Origin: Thermosipho melanesiensis BI429 | Lineage (GTDB): Bacteria > Thermotogota > Thermotogae > Thermotogales > Fervidobacteriaceae | Assembly (NCBI RefSeq): GCF_000016905.1 | Contig: NC_009616.1 | Location: forward strand, 124,001-188,000 | Direction of reading: 5' to 3' | DNA length: 64,000 bases | In this document: piece by piece, positions 33,947 to 43,575 of the stretch | Numbering within the stretch: the first letter of the stretch is position 1 | Layout: the number at the start of each line of letters is the position of its first letter | Position numbers and translations under genes: made by a program | The notes under the pieces: model-generated | Seen by the model: the letters and a program-made list of their open reading frames with translations, nothing else | Database searches by the model: none | What the model was told of the DNA's origin: nothing

Positions 33947-35318
33947 CTAAAGCCCCCCTTTCTTCACTTTTTATAATCGCTTTTTGCCATTTGGAAAATT
34001 TCACAAACAAATACGCCAGAATCATAGCACCTACATTACTAATTATCATCGCAAAAAACAATCCTGTAAATCCAAATCTCGCTGAAAAAATTGCAATTAA
34101 AGGTACCCTAATTCCCCACAATCTAGTTATATCTATTATCATTGCCAGTTCAGTTCTTCCCGCACCAACAAGTGTGTTTATAAACACCGACATTGAAGTA
34201 AAAAATGGCAAAGAAAATGAAACATACTTAAAAAAGATATATCCAACTTTAATAACCTCTGGGTCGTTAATAAAAAATTGTGTAAGTCGCCCTCCAAAAA
34301 AGAAGGTAAGAGCACTCAACGTAAATACAATGGTAAAATTTGCAAAAAACGCTACTTTAACCGTCTGTTCTGCACGTTTTATATCATTTGCTCCCAGAAA
34401 TTGACCTACCATTGTTGTAACTGAATTTCCAATTCCAAAGGAAATCATTGTAATGAAATTAATTATTCTATTTCCAACCCCATAGGCACTCACCACTGTA
34501 GGACCAAAACTTGAAACAAATTTCATAATCACAACAAATCCCAACGATGTAACACTCATACTAAGAGAACTTGGCATACCTATCCTAAACACTCTTTTTA
34601 TTAGTTCAAAATCAGGTTTTAAATCATTCAAATCTATTTTAAACCCTCTTTTTCCTTTAAACAAGTGTTCAATTGAAATTATCGCTGCTACAATCCTTGC
34701 AATTGTCGTTGCCCAAGCAGCACCTACCACACCCATCTTTGGTATAAATCCAACTCCAAAGATTAATATTGGATCTAGAATAATATTAACCACAGTAGAA
34801 ATAAACATTAGGTTCATGGTAAACTTTGAATCTCCCCAACCCCTTAAAATAGAGGCCGCGGAGTTAAAAATAAATCCAAAGGGAAGTCCTATCATAACTA
34901 TGTTAAAATAACTAACCGCAAATTTTACTACTTCTCTACTTTCATTACCTGCTATTAGCGTAATAACAGGTCTAGAAATCAAGATTGCTACAATCGATAA
35001 AACAACACCAAGAATTGTTGAAATTGTTATCGTTTGTCCTGCAGATTTTTTTGCTTTTTCCTTTAAAGAAGCGCCTGTATACTGTGCAACAAGTGTAACA
35101 CCAGCCTGTGCAAAACCTATGGAAAGTGAAATAAAAACAAAAATAAGTGGCCATACTATTGTAGGCGCTGAAAACTCAACTTTCCCAAGTTTTCCAAGAA
35201 AATACGCATCAACCGCATTGTAAAAGGTTTGCATTAAATTTGAAACGATTAACGGCCACCCCAACAAAAAGAGTGATTTAAATATCCCCTGTTTGTACAA
35301 ATCTACCCTATGCTTCAA
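33930..35318 (-). CDS. MATE-family multidrug / cation antiporter
   Basis: This protein of about 462 residues has 12 predicted membrane helices and two-fold internal similarity, as in the DinF/NorM superfamily. Typical stretches are LGWPLIVSNLMQTFYNAVDAYFLG at the N-terminus and ASILRGWGDSKF. MATE proteins export drugs or metabolites against Na+ or H+. The start is taken as TTG at 35318, because GGGGGG lies 6 bases ahead. The ATG at 35324 abuts the ribosome site and the frame opening at 35339 lies before it. It heads the pump / oligopeptidase / Cys-rich protein operon, behind an extended -10 TGTTATAAT near 35352-35360. Confidence 0.92.
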   Translation of the reverse strand: MKHRVDLYKQGIFKSLFLLGWPLIVSNLMQTFYNAVDAYFLGKLGKVEFSAPTIVWPLIFVFISLSIGFAQAGVTLVAQYTGASLKEKAKKSAGQTITISTILGVVLSIVAILISRPVITLIAGNESREVVKFAVSYFNIVMIGLPFGFIFNSAASILRGWGDSKFTMNLMFISTVVNIILDPILIFGVGFIPKMGVVGAAWATTIARIVAAIISIEHLFKGKRGFKIDLNDLKPDFELIKRVFRIGMPSSLSMSVTSLGFVVIMKFVSSFGPTVVSAYGVGNRIINFITMISFGIGNSVTTMVGQFLGANDIKRAEQTVKVAFFANFTIVFTLSALTFFFGGRLTQFFINDPEVIKVGYIFFKYVSFSLPFFTSMSVFINTLVGAGRTELAMIIDITRLWGIRVPLIAIFSARFGFTGLFFAMIISNVGAMILAYLFVKFSKWQKAIIKSEERGALDDIYQ

Positions 35319-35436
35319 AAACATCCCCCCAAAAATCATTAGTCATGCTAATTATAACATACTGTATACCAAAACACAAAATATTTCGCAAAACGAATGT
35401 TTTTGTGATACAATTAGTTGTTAGGAGGTGATACTT

Positions 35437-36396
35437 ATGAATTATAGAAAAGTAGGAAAATGGGGATTAAAAATTAGTGAACTTTCCCTTGGTTCCTGGC
35501 TTACGTTTGGAAATCAATTAGACATATCTGCTGCAAAAGAAATTGTAAGGGAAGCATTTAAACAAGGAATTAACTTTTTTGACACTGCAGAAGCATATGC
35601 CAATGGAATGGCTGAATCAATGCTAGGAGAAGTCTTTAAAGAATTTAGAAGAAGTGATATAGTTGTTTCCACAAAAATCTTTTGGGGTGGAAATGGTCCC
35701 AACGATAGAGGACTTTCCAGAAAACACATTATTGAAGGAACTTTTGCCTCATTAAAAAGACTGCAGCTCGATTATGTAGACATAGTTTACTGTCACAGAC
35801 CTGATCCCGAAACTCCAATAGAAGAAACGGTTCTTGCAATGGATTATCTAATACGAAATGGTTATGCACTATATTGGGGTACTTCAGAATGGAGCGCTCA
35901 GCAACTTGAAAATGCCCACAAAGCATGTAAAGAACTAAATTGTGTACCTCCAATTGTGGAACAACCACAATATAATATGCTTGTAAGAAATAGAGTGGAG
36001 AAAGAATACCAACCAATATATGAAAAATATGGAATGGGATTAACAATATGGAGCCCTCTTGCCTCTGGAATACTAACCGGAAAATACAATAATGGCATCC
36101 CCGAAGACTCAAGATTAGCTAGATTTCCAAACCTTAAAAAGCATCTTGAAGAAAATGGGATTTTAACGGAAAAGACCTTTGAAAAATTGCAAAAACTACA
36201 AAAAATTGCCGATGAATTAGACGCCAAACTTTCACAACTTGCAATTGCATGGTGTCTATTAAACCCCAATGTAAGCAGTGTAATCCTTGGTGTTTCCAAA
36301 ATGGAACAACTACACGAAAATCTAAATGCTTTAAAAGTAAAAGAAAAGATAACAGATGATATGGAAAAAGAAATAAGAAAAATATTGGAGGGATAA
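35437..36396 (+). CDS. Aldo/keto reductase, Kv-beta-like
   Basis: This 319-residue TIM-barrel oxidoreductase carries the full catalytic tetrad Asp49, Tyr54, Lys80 and His120 (FFDTAEAYANG, VVSTKIF, VYCHRPDP). The closing 'SSVILGVSKMEQLHEN' is the NADPH-binding end. It is closest in pattern to Kv-channel beta-subunit and YghZ-like reductases that act on aldehydes. AGGAGGTGA lies 5 bases before the ATG at 35437, which overrules the ATG at 35428. One base separates its stop from the aminopeptidase gene, so they form an operon. The substrate is not predictable. Confidence 0.93.
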   Translation: MNYRKVGKWGLKISELSLGSWLTFGNQLDISAAKEIVREAFKQGINFFDTAEAYANGMAESMLGEVFKEFRRSDIVVSTKIFWGGNGPNDRGLSRKHIIEGTFASLKRLQLDYVDIVYCHRPDPETPIEETVLAMDYLIRNGYALYWGTSEWSAQQLENAHKACKELNCVPPIVEQPQYNMLVRNRVEKEYQPIYEKYGMGLTIWSPLASGILTGKYNNGIPEDSRLARFPNLKKHLEENGILTEKTFEKLQKLQKIADELDAKLSQLAIAWCLLNPNVSSVILGVSKMEQLHENLNALKVKEKITDDMEKEIRKILEG

Positions 36397-36397
36397 G

Positions 36398-37594
36398 ATG
36401 CTTAGAAAATACGCAACGGTAGCACTTCAAATAGGACTTAATCTTCAAAAAAATCAAATATTATTCGTTAAAGCTCCAATTGATGCAAAAGAATTTGTAG
36501 AAGAGGTTGTGGATGTCGCTTTTGAACTTGGAGCATACGATGTTTATGTAAAATGGAATGATGAGGTCGTCACAAAACATCGTCTGAAAAAAGCATCAAT
36601 TGACGCGTTAAAAGAGTATCCTGAATGGGAAATAAAAGCTTCTGAATACCTTTTAGATAAAAAAGGTGCAGTTTTAAGTATTACTGGAGCAGACCCAGAT
36701 GCATTAAAAGATGTTCCGCCAGACAGAATTGGCATTTTTACAAAGACTGCTAACCTTGCAAATAAGGATATAATGAAAAGGATGATGACAAATGAAATCA
36801 GCTGGTGTGTTGTGGCATACCCATCAAAAAAATGGGCAAAAAAGGTAATAGGAGAAGAAGATACTGAAAAACTTTTAAGTTATATTTTAAAGGCAAGTAG
36901 AATAGAAGGTAACCCCATAGAAAATTGGAAAAAACACATTAAACAATTAAATCGCATAACAGATTTCCTAAATGAAAGACAATTTGATTACCTCATTTAT
37001 GAAGGTCCTGGAACAGATTTACAAGTTGGACTTCCCAAAGATCATGTATGGATATCTGGAAGTCAAAAAAATTCACAAGGGATTACATTTGTCCCAAACA
37101 TCCCCACAGAAGAGGTTTTCACCGCTCCACATAGAGAAAAAATAAACGGCACAGTTTCAAATAGCCTTCCATTAGTGTACGGTGGAAACATTATTGATAA
37201 ATTCAAACTAACATTCAAAGACGGGGAAATAATCAAATATGAAGCAGAAGTAGGAAAAGAAATACTTGAAACTATTCTCAACACAGATAAAGGAGCAAAA
37301 AGATTGGGAGAAGTTGCATTAGTTTCAGTTGAATCACCTATATACAAAATGAAAACGGTATTTTTCAACACACTGTTTGACGAAAATGCAGCATCTCATT
37401 TCGCGTTTGGAAGGGCATATCCAAATTGTATAAAAAATGGAGAAAAGTTATCTGAAAAAGAATTATTAAAAGCGGGGATAAACACCAGCCTTACCCATGT
37501 AGATTTTATGATAGGAAATGAGGAAATAAACGTTTGGGGTGTAAAGGGTAATGAAAAAATTAAATTAATGGAAAAAGGATTATTTGTTATCTAG
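36398..37594 (+). CDS. M29-family metallo-aminopeptidase
   Basis: The 398-residue product matches thermophilic aminopeptidases of family M29 (AmpS/PepS/aminopeptidase T). The N-terminal Rossmann-like region starts with KYATVALQIGLNLQKNQ. The catalytic half holds NIPTEEVFTAPHREKINGTV, where Glu and His ligands of the dinuclear site lie, and later ASHFAFGRAYPNC and LTHVDFMIG. It frees N-terminal amino acids from peptides in the cytoplasm, consistent with a peptide-fermenting lifestyle. GGAGG precedes the ATG. The 3' end overlaps the convergent ABC-2 permease gene by 15 bases. Confidence 0.93.
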   Translation: MLRKYATVALQIGLNLQKNQILFVKAPIDAKEFVEEVVDVAFELGAYDVYVKWNDEVVTKHRLKKASIDALKEYPEWEIKASEYLLDKKGAVLSITGADPDALKDVPPDRIGIFTKTANLANKDIMKRMMTNEISWCVVAYPSKKWAKKVIGEEDTEKLLSYILKASRIEGNPIENWKKHIKQLNRITDFLNERQFDYLIYEGPGTDLQVGLPKDHVWISGSQKNSQGITFVPNIPTEEVFTAPHREKINGTVSNSLPLVYGGNIIDKFKLTFKDGEIIKYEAEVGKEILETILNTDKGAKRLGEVALVSVESPIYKMKTVFFNTLFDENAASHFAFGRAYPNCIKNGEKLSEKELLKAGINTSLTHVDFMIGNEEINVWGVKGNEKIKLMEKGLFVI

Positions 37595-38596
37595 AACAAC
37601 ACTCAATACTATAGAACCTAAAAGCCAAATAAAAGGTACCAAAATGTGATTTTTATATACGGAATATCCAAAAGAAAAACGTATCCCATCTACCAAATAG
37701 GTAGATGGGATTATTTTTGAAATAACAGATATAACTCCAGCATTTCTTACATCAAAATAAAATCCTCCTGCAAACATAAAGACTTGAAAAAATATATTTC
37801 CCAAGACAACACTTGTTTCTGGATTTCTAATAACCCTTGTTAACATGTAACCAAACGACAAAAATACAAGGCTTCCATACAAAATATAAAATAATATATT
37901 TGCATCCAAAACATCAACCTTATACACCAAAAAATCAAATACAGAAAATATTGCACAAGAAATTAAAATCTGTACAAAAGAAACAAATGTAAATGTCAAA
38001 TAAAAGTGGTTGTACGGTGTTACAGACAATCTTTTCAAAAGACCATTTCGTTTATAATATGAAATACTTGTCATATACCCAAAAAACGTTACAGACATTA
38101 TATTCATCACTATTATTGCACCATACAAAAAATCTTGGTACCTTCCCTTTTGATTTTTTTCTATAATTTCTATTTTCTGTTTTTTTATGTTACCAACACC
38201 AGAAAGTACACTAACAAAAACTGATTTTGCTATTTTTGAACCCATATCACCTGGAACATAATATACATCTACATCCACTGGCTTAAATAATTTAGTTCTT
38301 TGCAAAAAAATTGCCTTTTGTACCTTCACATCAAAATCTTGTGGCAAAACAACTACAATATCCAAATTTTTTTCTAAAAATTCATCTAAATTTTTTATCT
38401 CTATTATCTCAAAATATTCCTTGAAACTTTCCAAAATAGAACTTTTTCCAATAACCCCTATTCTAAATTTAACCCTTTCCTTTATATTTCCAAAAATAGA
38501 TGTAAGTAATAAAGAAAGTAAAATGGGAAAAACAATAAACCAAAAGGTTGCTTCACGTGACCTTAAAAGTTCTAATTTTAACAAATATTTGAACAT
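37580..38596 (-). CDS. ABC-2 type exporter permease (second permease)
   Basis: This 338-residue membrane protein has the ABC-2 layout: one N-terminal helix (about 15-35), a large extracytoplasmic loop (35-165), and five further helices. It follows the ATPase gene by one base, and a related permease lies on the other side of the ATPase. The trio is therefore probably a heteromeric exporter, as found for peptide, drug or Na+ extrusion systems. No substrate clue was found. The gene is last in an eight-gene operon, and its end overlaps the convergent aminopeptidase gene. Confidence 0.88.
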   Translation of the reverse strand: MFKYLLKLELLRSREATFWFIVFPILLSLLLTSIFGNIKERVKFRIGVIGKSSILESFKEYFEIIEIKNLDEFLEKNLDIVVVLPQDFDVKVQKAIFLQRTKLFKPVDVDVYYVPGDMGSKIAKSVFVSVLSGVGNIKKQKIEIIEKNQKGRYQDFLYGAIIVMNIMSVTFFGYMTSISYYKRNGLLKRLSVTPYNHFYLTFTFVSFVQILISCAIFSVFDFLVYKVDVLDANILFYILYGSLVFLSFGYMLTRVIRNPETSVVLGNIFFQVFMFAGGFYFDVRNAGVISVISKIIPSTYLVDGIRFSFGYSVYKNHILVPFIWLLGSIVLSVVLDNK

Positions 38597-38597
38597 A

Positions 38598-39449
38598 TCA
38601 ATCCCTCAATCCTCTACCAGTAAGTTTTAAAAATACATCTTCTAATGTTGGATGTCTTACAGTAAAGTTTTCAATACCTATATTTAATAATTTATTTATT
38701 TCTTCCATTACATTTGACGTTTCTATAATTGTCTTTCCTTCAACTACTTCTCCAAAATCATACTCACCTTCTATTTCAATAATCGAATTTAATCCTGAAT
38801 TCCTAATTAACTCATCTGGAGAACCTTGGGCGACAATTTTGCCATTATCTATAATACAAACCATATCCGATAAATTTTGTGCTTCTTCCATATAATGCGT
38901 AGTTAAAAATATTGTTTTTCCCTCTCTTTTAAACTTCAAAATCAAATCCCAAATATGTCTTCTTGCTTGAGGATCTAAACCTGTAGTGGGTTCATCTAAA
39001 AACAAAATCTTAGGATCATTTATAATAGAAAGTCCAAAACAAAGTCTCTGAAATTGTCCACCTGAAAGATTTCTTACCCTACTTTTTTTCTTTTCCTCTA
39101 ATCCAACAATCTCTAATACTTCTTCTGGATTGTAACCTTTCTCGTAAAAACTTCTAAAAAGTGACAATGTTTCAATAACTGTAAGTTCTCTAAATAACTC
39201 TGTTCTTTGCAAAAGCACCCCAATTTTTTCTTTTAATTCTTTTCCCACTTTTTCAACCTTTTTTCCAAAAAAATAAATTTCCCCAGAGGTTTTTTTCCTT
39301 AACCCTTCCAATATCTCAATAGTAGTTGTTTTCCCCGCGCCATTTGGACCTAAAAAAGAAAAAATTACTCCCTTTTCAACTTCAAAACTTATCCCTTTCA
39401 ACGCTTCAAAATCCCCGTATTTCTTTCTTAAGTTTATCACCTTAATCAT
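38598..39449 (-). CDS. ABC exporter ATPase, CcmA/NatA type
   Basis: The product is a stand-alone ABC ATPase of about 283 residues: Walker A FLGPNGAGKTTT, signature NLSGGQFQR, Walker B KILFLDEPTTGLDP and switch His in FLTTHYMEEA. The C-terminal extension is typical of ABC-2 exporter ATPases ('FTVRHPTLEDVFLKLTGRG'). The start is the ATG at 39449, which overlaps the stop of the upstream permease as ATGA. The frame open to GTG at 39461 is less likely. It should power the two flanking permeases. Confidence 0.95.
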   Translation of the reverse strand: MIKVINLRKKYGDFEALKGISFEVEKGVIFSFLGPNGAGKTTTIEILEGLRKKTSGEIYFFGKKVEKVGKELKEKIGVLLQRTELFRELTVIETLSLFRSFYEKGYNPEEVLEIVGLEEKKKSRVRNLSGGQFQRLCFGLSIINDPKILFLDEPTTGLDPQARRHIWDLILKFKREGKTIFLTTHYMEEAQNLSDMVCIIDNGKIVAQGSPDELIRNSGLNSIIEIEGEYDFGEVVEGKTIIETSNVMEEINKLLNIGIENFTVRHPTLEDVFLKLTGRGLRD

Positions 39450-40423
39450 TTTTTCACCCACTCTTCTTTGGAAAAAAGTATCTTTCCCCCAACATACAGG
39501 AAAATGATCCCAAAGCTTAACAAAAATAAATTTTGCAGTAAAAACCTCTCAAATGAAAATAACCTAAAAATTGAATACTGGAAATTTTCATTAATATACT
39601 TTACAGGTAGAAAATACGTAATTCTTTTTAAAAAATCAGGCAAAAAATTTAATGGAAAATAAACACCAGAAAAAAACACAAATATTGTATACAAAAATTG
39701 CGCAATTGAACTTGCTGATTTTTTAAAAACTACACTTAAAAAACTTCCAATACCTAGCATTCCTATTACAGCGGAAACAAAAGAAAGTAAAAAATAAAAA
39801 TAATTTACCTTTAAATCTATCGAAAATACAACTAATCCAATTAAACGAACTATTACAAACGAAAAAAAGCTTACGATAAATTGTGATATTGAAAATGAAA
39901 ATATAAACTGAAAGGCACTTAACGGTAGTAACTTAAATCTTTTTATAACCCCAAAATTTCTATATCTTTCAAATAGATTTACAGATGAAAACATACCTAT
40001 AGAAATTAAAGATAAAACAAAAGATCCTAAATAAATTCTTTCTTTTTCACTTAACTTTATATAATCTAATTCTTTCTCGTTTATTCTTAACACATCTATT
40101 GTTGTAGCAACCTTTTGTTTTATATCATTAATCCATAAATCCACGGTATAGTCATCATAATTTTTATAAACAACTATCTCATCTTCAATAATAGCTACAG
40201 CACTATATTTATCCTTTTCTTTTAATAACTTTTCTTTATCTTCAAAATAAACACCAGGTATATCTAACCTATTATTACAAAAATAGGCAAATGTTACATT
40301 TACCTCATCTGAAAACACAAAAGCAAATATTAAAAAGAATATAACAGGTAACAGTATGCTGGAGAAAAAAGAGATCTTATTCCTAAAAGACTCCAAAAAT
40401 AGCGCTTTAATTAAATTAATCAC
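39446..40423 (-). CDS. ABC-2 type exporter permease (first permease)
   Basis: This 325-residue protein has one N-terminal membrane helix, an extracytoplasmic region (about 40-155) and five to six C-terminal helices. It matches the layout of the second permease downstream, though the two sequences differ considerably. Its start overlaps the macro-domain gene by 8 bases and its stop overlaps the ATPase start by 4. Translational coupling across permease-ATPase-permease supports one complex. The substrate is unknown. Confidence 0.88.
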   Translation of the reverse strand: MINLIKALFLESFRNKISFFSSILLPVIFFLIFAFVFSDEVNVTFAYFCNNRLDIPGVYFEDKEKLLKEKDKYSAVAIIEDEIVVYKNYDDYTVDLWINDIKQKVATTIDVLRINEKELDYIKLSEKERIYLGSFVLSLISIGMFSSVNLFERYRNFGVIKRFKLLPLSAFQFIFSFSISQFIVSFFSFVIVRLIGLVVFSIDLKVNYFYFLLSFVSAVIGMLGIGSFLSVVFKKSASSIAQFLYTIFVFFSGVYFPLNFLPDFLKRITYFLPVKYINENFQYSIFRLFSFERFLLQNLFLLSFGIIFLYVGGKILFSKEEWVKK

Positions 40424-40955
40424 ATGAAAACTCCTTTACAAATACTTCATGAACATAACTATCTATATTCACAATCCTTATTTCATCTAGACAACGTTCT
40501 TTGCTGGTAAACTTGCTAATTACTTCTTTAAAAATCTTAGCGCATCTATCTACTGGAAAACCAAAAATACCACTACTTATAGCTGGAAAGGCTATGGTTT
40601 TGATATTTAGTTTACATGCTGTTTTTAAACTATTCCATATTGCACTCCTTAGTTTTTCCTCTTCATTATTTTCTCCTCCACGCCATACCGGACCAACAGC
40701 ATGTATTATATACTTTGCATTTAAATTACCGGCAGTTGTTACCGTAACACCGCCCGTAGGAACTGGCCCATGTTTTTGTACGTATTCATCACTTTCTTCT
40801 TGAATGATATATCCTCCTTTTTTCAAAATTGCTCCTGCTACACCGCCACCATGTTTCAAACTTGAATTTGCAGCATTTACAATTGCATCAACATGTTGTT
40901 CTGTGATATCATCATTTATCAATCTTACAGTCACATTATTAATCTTTATTTCCAT
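40416..40955 (-). CDS. Macro-domain ADP-ribose-binding protein (deacetylase/hydrolase type)
   Basis: This 179-residue stand-alone macro domain contains IVNAANSSLKHGGGVAGAI with the ADP-ribose-contacting Asn and the Gly-rich loop, AKYIIHAVGPVW, and the phosphate-binding 'AFPAISSGIFGFP'. Bacterial members of this MacroD/YmdB group hydrolyse O-acetyl-ADP-ribose, remove ADP-ribose from proteins, or act on ADP-ribose-1''-phosphate. Its start overlaps rarA by 17 bases. Placement in an operon with uracil-DNA glycosylase and rarA hints at a link to genome maintenance or tRNA/NAD metabolism (inference). Confidence 0.95.
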   Translation of the reverse strand: MEIKINNVTVRLINDDITEQHVDAIVNAANSSLKHGGGVAGAILKKGGYIIQEESDEYVQKHGPVPTGGVTVTTAGNLNAKYIIHAVGPVWRGGENNEEEKLRSAIWNSLKTACKLNIKTIAFPAISSGIFGFPVDRCAKIFKEVISKFTSKERCLDEIRIVNIDSYVHEVFVKEFSCD

Positions 40956-42171
40956 ACTCCTTCACCCCTTCCCACAATTTTTCCAAAATTTCCTTTAATC
41001 TTTTTTCTTTACCAATCTCTTTTGGAATGTAAAACACTTTATCTGAAATTCCTTTTGGAAGGTAACTTTTTTTCAAAAAACCACCATAATGATGTGGATT
41101 TTTGTATCCACTATCTTTTACATTTAGTAAATTGAAAGGTACAGACAAATTCATCGTCTCTCTTGCAGATTCGATTGCTTTTGAAATAGCTAAAGTAGAT
41201 GAATTGCTCTTTGGTGCTAATGACAAGTATATAACACATTCAGAAAGGTTTAAAACACACTCTGGAAGTCCAACCAGTTCCACTGCTTGTGCTGTTGCAA
41301 TTGCTATTAAAATTGCCATGGGATCCGCAAGTCCTACATCCTCACTAGCCAAAATCGCCAACCTTCTTGCAATAAATCTTGGATCTTCTCCCACTTCTAA
41401 CATTCTTGCCATATAGTACAACGCCGCGTCGGGATCACTTCCCCTAATGCTTTTTATAAAAGCAGATGCAAGTTCATAATGTTCTTTGCTAGTATAAACC
41501 ATTTTCACTTCGCCACCGTATAATGTAACGATTTCATCGTCAACTATTTCTTTACCAAGTGCTTTTGCCATATCACTCAACACATCGTAAATATTTATTG
41601 CAAATCTTGCATCACCATCTGAAATCCTTGTAATAAAATCCATAACACTTTCCATTACATCTATGTTTTTTACTGAAATTGCCCTCTCTAAAAGCTTTTT
41701 TATTTCAAAAACCTTTAACTTTTTAAAAGCAATAACCTTTATCCTTGACAACAACGCGGGATTTATCATCTTAAAGGGATTTTCAGTGGTTGCACCAATA
41801 AATATATAATCTCCCCGTTCTATTCCGGGGAGAAATATATCCTGTTGTTTTTTATTAAACCTATGAATTTCATCAACAAAAATCAGCATCTTTTTTAATC
41901 CCTTTACTTTTTGCGCATAATCTAATACCTTTTTCACATCAATTGTAGAAGTCACAGCAGCGTTAAAATGATAAATTTCAAAATCTGTCTTTTTCCTTAT
42001 TATCTCCAAAGTAGAAGTTTTCCCACAACCAGGTGGTCCATAAAATACTGCAGAAAATAAATTTCCACTCTCAATAGCTAGCCTTATCAATCCTTTTTCA
42101 CCAAACAAATGTTCCTGACCAATAAACTCTTCAAAACCCTTAGGTCTTAAAATTTCGCTTAAACCACTCAA
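40939..42171 (-). CDS. rarA: Replication-associated recombination protein A (RarA/MgsA) AAA+ ATPase
   Basis: This 410-residue clamp-loader-like ATPase has LRPKGFEEFIGQEHL near the N-terminus, Walker A FYGPPGCGKTST, Walker B IFVDEIHRFNKKQQD and sensor GATTENP. The C-terminal tetramerisation region ends with HHYGGFLKKSYLP. RarA acts at stalled forks and single-strand ends. The start is TTG at 42171, inside the end of the epimerase gene (32-base overlap), with GAGG 7 bases ahead. Motifs and length are standard. It is followed by the macro-domain gene. Confidence 0.96.
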   Translation of the reverse strand: MSGLSEILRPKGFEEFIGQEHLFGEKGLIRLAIESGNLFSAVFYGPPGCGKTSTLEIIRKKTDFEIYHFNAAVTSTIDVKKVLDYAQKVKGLKKMLIFVDEIHRFNKKQQDIFLPGIERGDYIFIGATTENPFKMINPALLSRIKVIAFKKLKVFEIKKLLERAISVKNIDVMESVMDFITRISDGDARFAINIYDVLSDMAKALGKEIVDDEIVTLYGGEVKMVYTSKEHYELASAFIKSIRGSDPDAALYYMARMLEVGEDPRFIARRLAILASEDVGLADPMAILIAIATAQAVELVGLPECVLNLSECVIYLSLAPKSNSSTLAISKAIESARETMNLSVPFNLLNVKDSGYKNPHHYGGFLKKSYLPKGISDKVFYIPKEIGKEKRLKEILEKLWEGVKEYGNKD

Positions 42172-43072
42172 CGGTTAGCCTCAACCCCTTTTCAATATCC
42201 ACAGTAGGTTTCCACCTTAACTCCTCAAGAGCCCTCGTATAACACAAAATACTTTTTCTAATATCACCTTTCCTAGGTGGACCATAAATTGGCTCCTTAT
42301 CATATCGAATAATTTTCTTTAAATATCCAAAAAGCTGATTTACACTTGTTCCAACAGATGTACCAATATTTATCTCCAATCCACTTCCAGATTTTAAAGC
42401 TCTTAAATTTGCATTAGCAACATCCTCTACATATACATAATCCCTAACATACCCCCCATCACCGTTAATGACTATATCATCACCATTTAACATACGAGAA
42501 ATAAATATTGCTATCACACCTGCTTCTCCAAATGGATCTTGTCTTGGTCCATAGACATTTGCATAACGTAATACGGTGTAATCAAGGTTAAATTCTCTTT
42601 TCGCAAATCTTAAGTAGTTTTCAACGGAAAGTTTCGCAATACCATAAGGTGAGATAGGCTTGGGGCAAACACTTTCCGGAGTTGGATATATTTCTACATC
42701 ATCACCATAAATTGCACCACCCGTTGAAGAAAAGATAAATTTTTTTACACCATGCTTTATCGAAAGATTTATTAAATTCAAACTTCCAATTATATTTACG
42801 TTTGCATCTTCCACAGGATCCTTTACAGAGACTGAAACGCTAGCCTGTGCAGCAAGATGAAATACATAATCGAAATTTTCATTTTCAAACAACTCTTCCA
42901 TTGCCTTCTTATCTTTAATATCTCCAACTATAAGTTTTGCTTTTTCATTTACATTTTCCTTTTTTCCTTTTGATAGATTATCAAGAACAACCACTTCAAA
43001 GCCATTTTGGACTAATTTATCCACAACATGCGATCCTATAAACCCTGCACCGCCCGTTACCAATGTCTTCAT
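42140..43072 (-). CDS. NAD-dependent nucleotide-sugar epimerase (GalE-like)
   Basis: This 310-residue extended short-chain dehydrogenase has the NAD motif VTGGAGFIGSHVVDKL, the acidic strand end VVLDNLS, catalytic FSSTGGAIYG and YGIAKLSVE (YxxxK), and the closing sugar-nucleotide loop YGPPRKGDIRKS. It probably epimerises UDP-glucose/galactose or a related NDP-sugar for surface polysaccharides. Its ATG overlaps the stop of the DtxR-like gene (TGATG), and its end overlaps rarA. The exact NDP-sugar is uncertain. Confidence 0.9.
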   Translation of the reverse strand: MKTLVTGGAGFIGSHVVDKLVQNGFEVVVLDNLSKGKKENVNEKAKLIVGDIKDKKAMEELFENENFDYVFHLAAQASVSVSVKDPVEDANVNIIGSLNLINLSIKHGVKKFIFSSTGGAIYGDDVEIYPTPESVCPKPISPYGIAKLSVENYLRFAKREFNLDYTVLRYANVYGPRQDPFGEAGVIAIFISRMLNGDDIVINGDGGYVRDYVYVEDVANANLRALKSGSGLEINIGTSVGTSVNQLFGYLKKIIRYDKEPIYGPPRKGDIRKSILCYTRALEELRWKPTVDIEKGLRLTVEWFKRNFKT

Positions 43073-43575
43073 CAGTTATCCTCCTTTAACCTCAATTTCA
43101 ATTTCAACGCTTCTTTTGGTACCTCTTTTACTCCCAATTTTTTCCTTTGTTCTTTTAAAAATTCTACAAGTTTTTTTGCCTTTGATTCATCAAAATCAAT
43201 CATCAACGCATAAAAACGTCTTAATTGTTTTCTTGTTTCATTATCTAAACCATATATCATAAGCTTAGCAACTTGTTGTGCTCTGCTTTCTGGAAAACCT
43301 ATTACATACATAAAGAAATACTTAACCCTCAATTCTCCGTTGTGAATGGTAATCGCAATCCTTCTTCCTTTATTTGTAAGTTTTATAAACCCATACCTTT
43401 CATGTTCAACATAACCTAACTTCGTTAATTTTCTCACGGCAGTTGTAACACTAGGATAACTAACTTTTTTAAAATTAGCAACTTCGGAAATCCTTGTAAA
43501 ACCATTTTTCTTTGATAATTTATAAATTGTTACAAGGTAATTCTCAAGTGTAGGAGTTAGCTTTTTAACCGTCAT
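43072..43575 (-). CDS. DtxR/MntR-fold transcriptional regulator lacking metal ligands
   Basis: The 167-residue product has the DtxR-family winged helix (about 7-72: LTPTLENYLVTIYKL, then SYPSVTTAVRKLTKLGYVEHE) and a helical dimerisation region. Aligned by eye with MntR, the metal ligands are gone: Asn12 for D8, Val15 for E11, Gly80 for H77, Lys104 for E99, Ile107 for E102 and Tyr108 for H103. It should therefore not respond to Mn or Fe in the usual way. It starts 11 bases inside the end of the glycosylase gene and overlaps the epimerase start. TTAACC motifs in the operon promoter region might be its targets. Confidence 0.85.
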   Translation of the reverse strand: MTVKKLTPTLENYLVTIYKLSKKNGFTRISEVANFKKVSYPSVTTAVRKLTKLGYVEHERYGFIKLTNKGRRIAITIHNGELRVKYFFMYVIGFPESRAQQVAKLMIYGLDNETRKQLRRFYALMIDFDESKAKKLVEFLKEQRKKLGVKEVPKEALKLKLRLKEDN

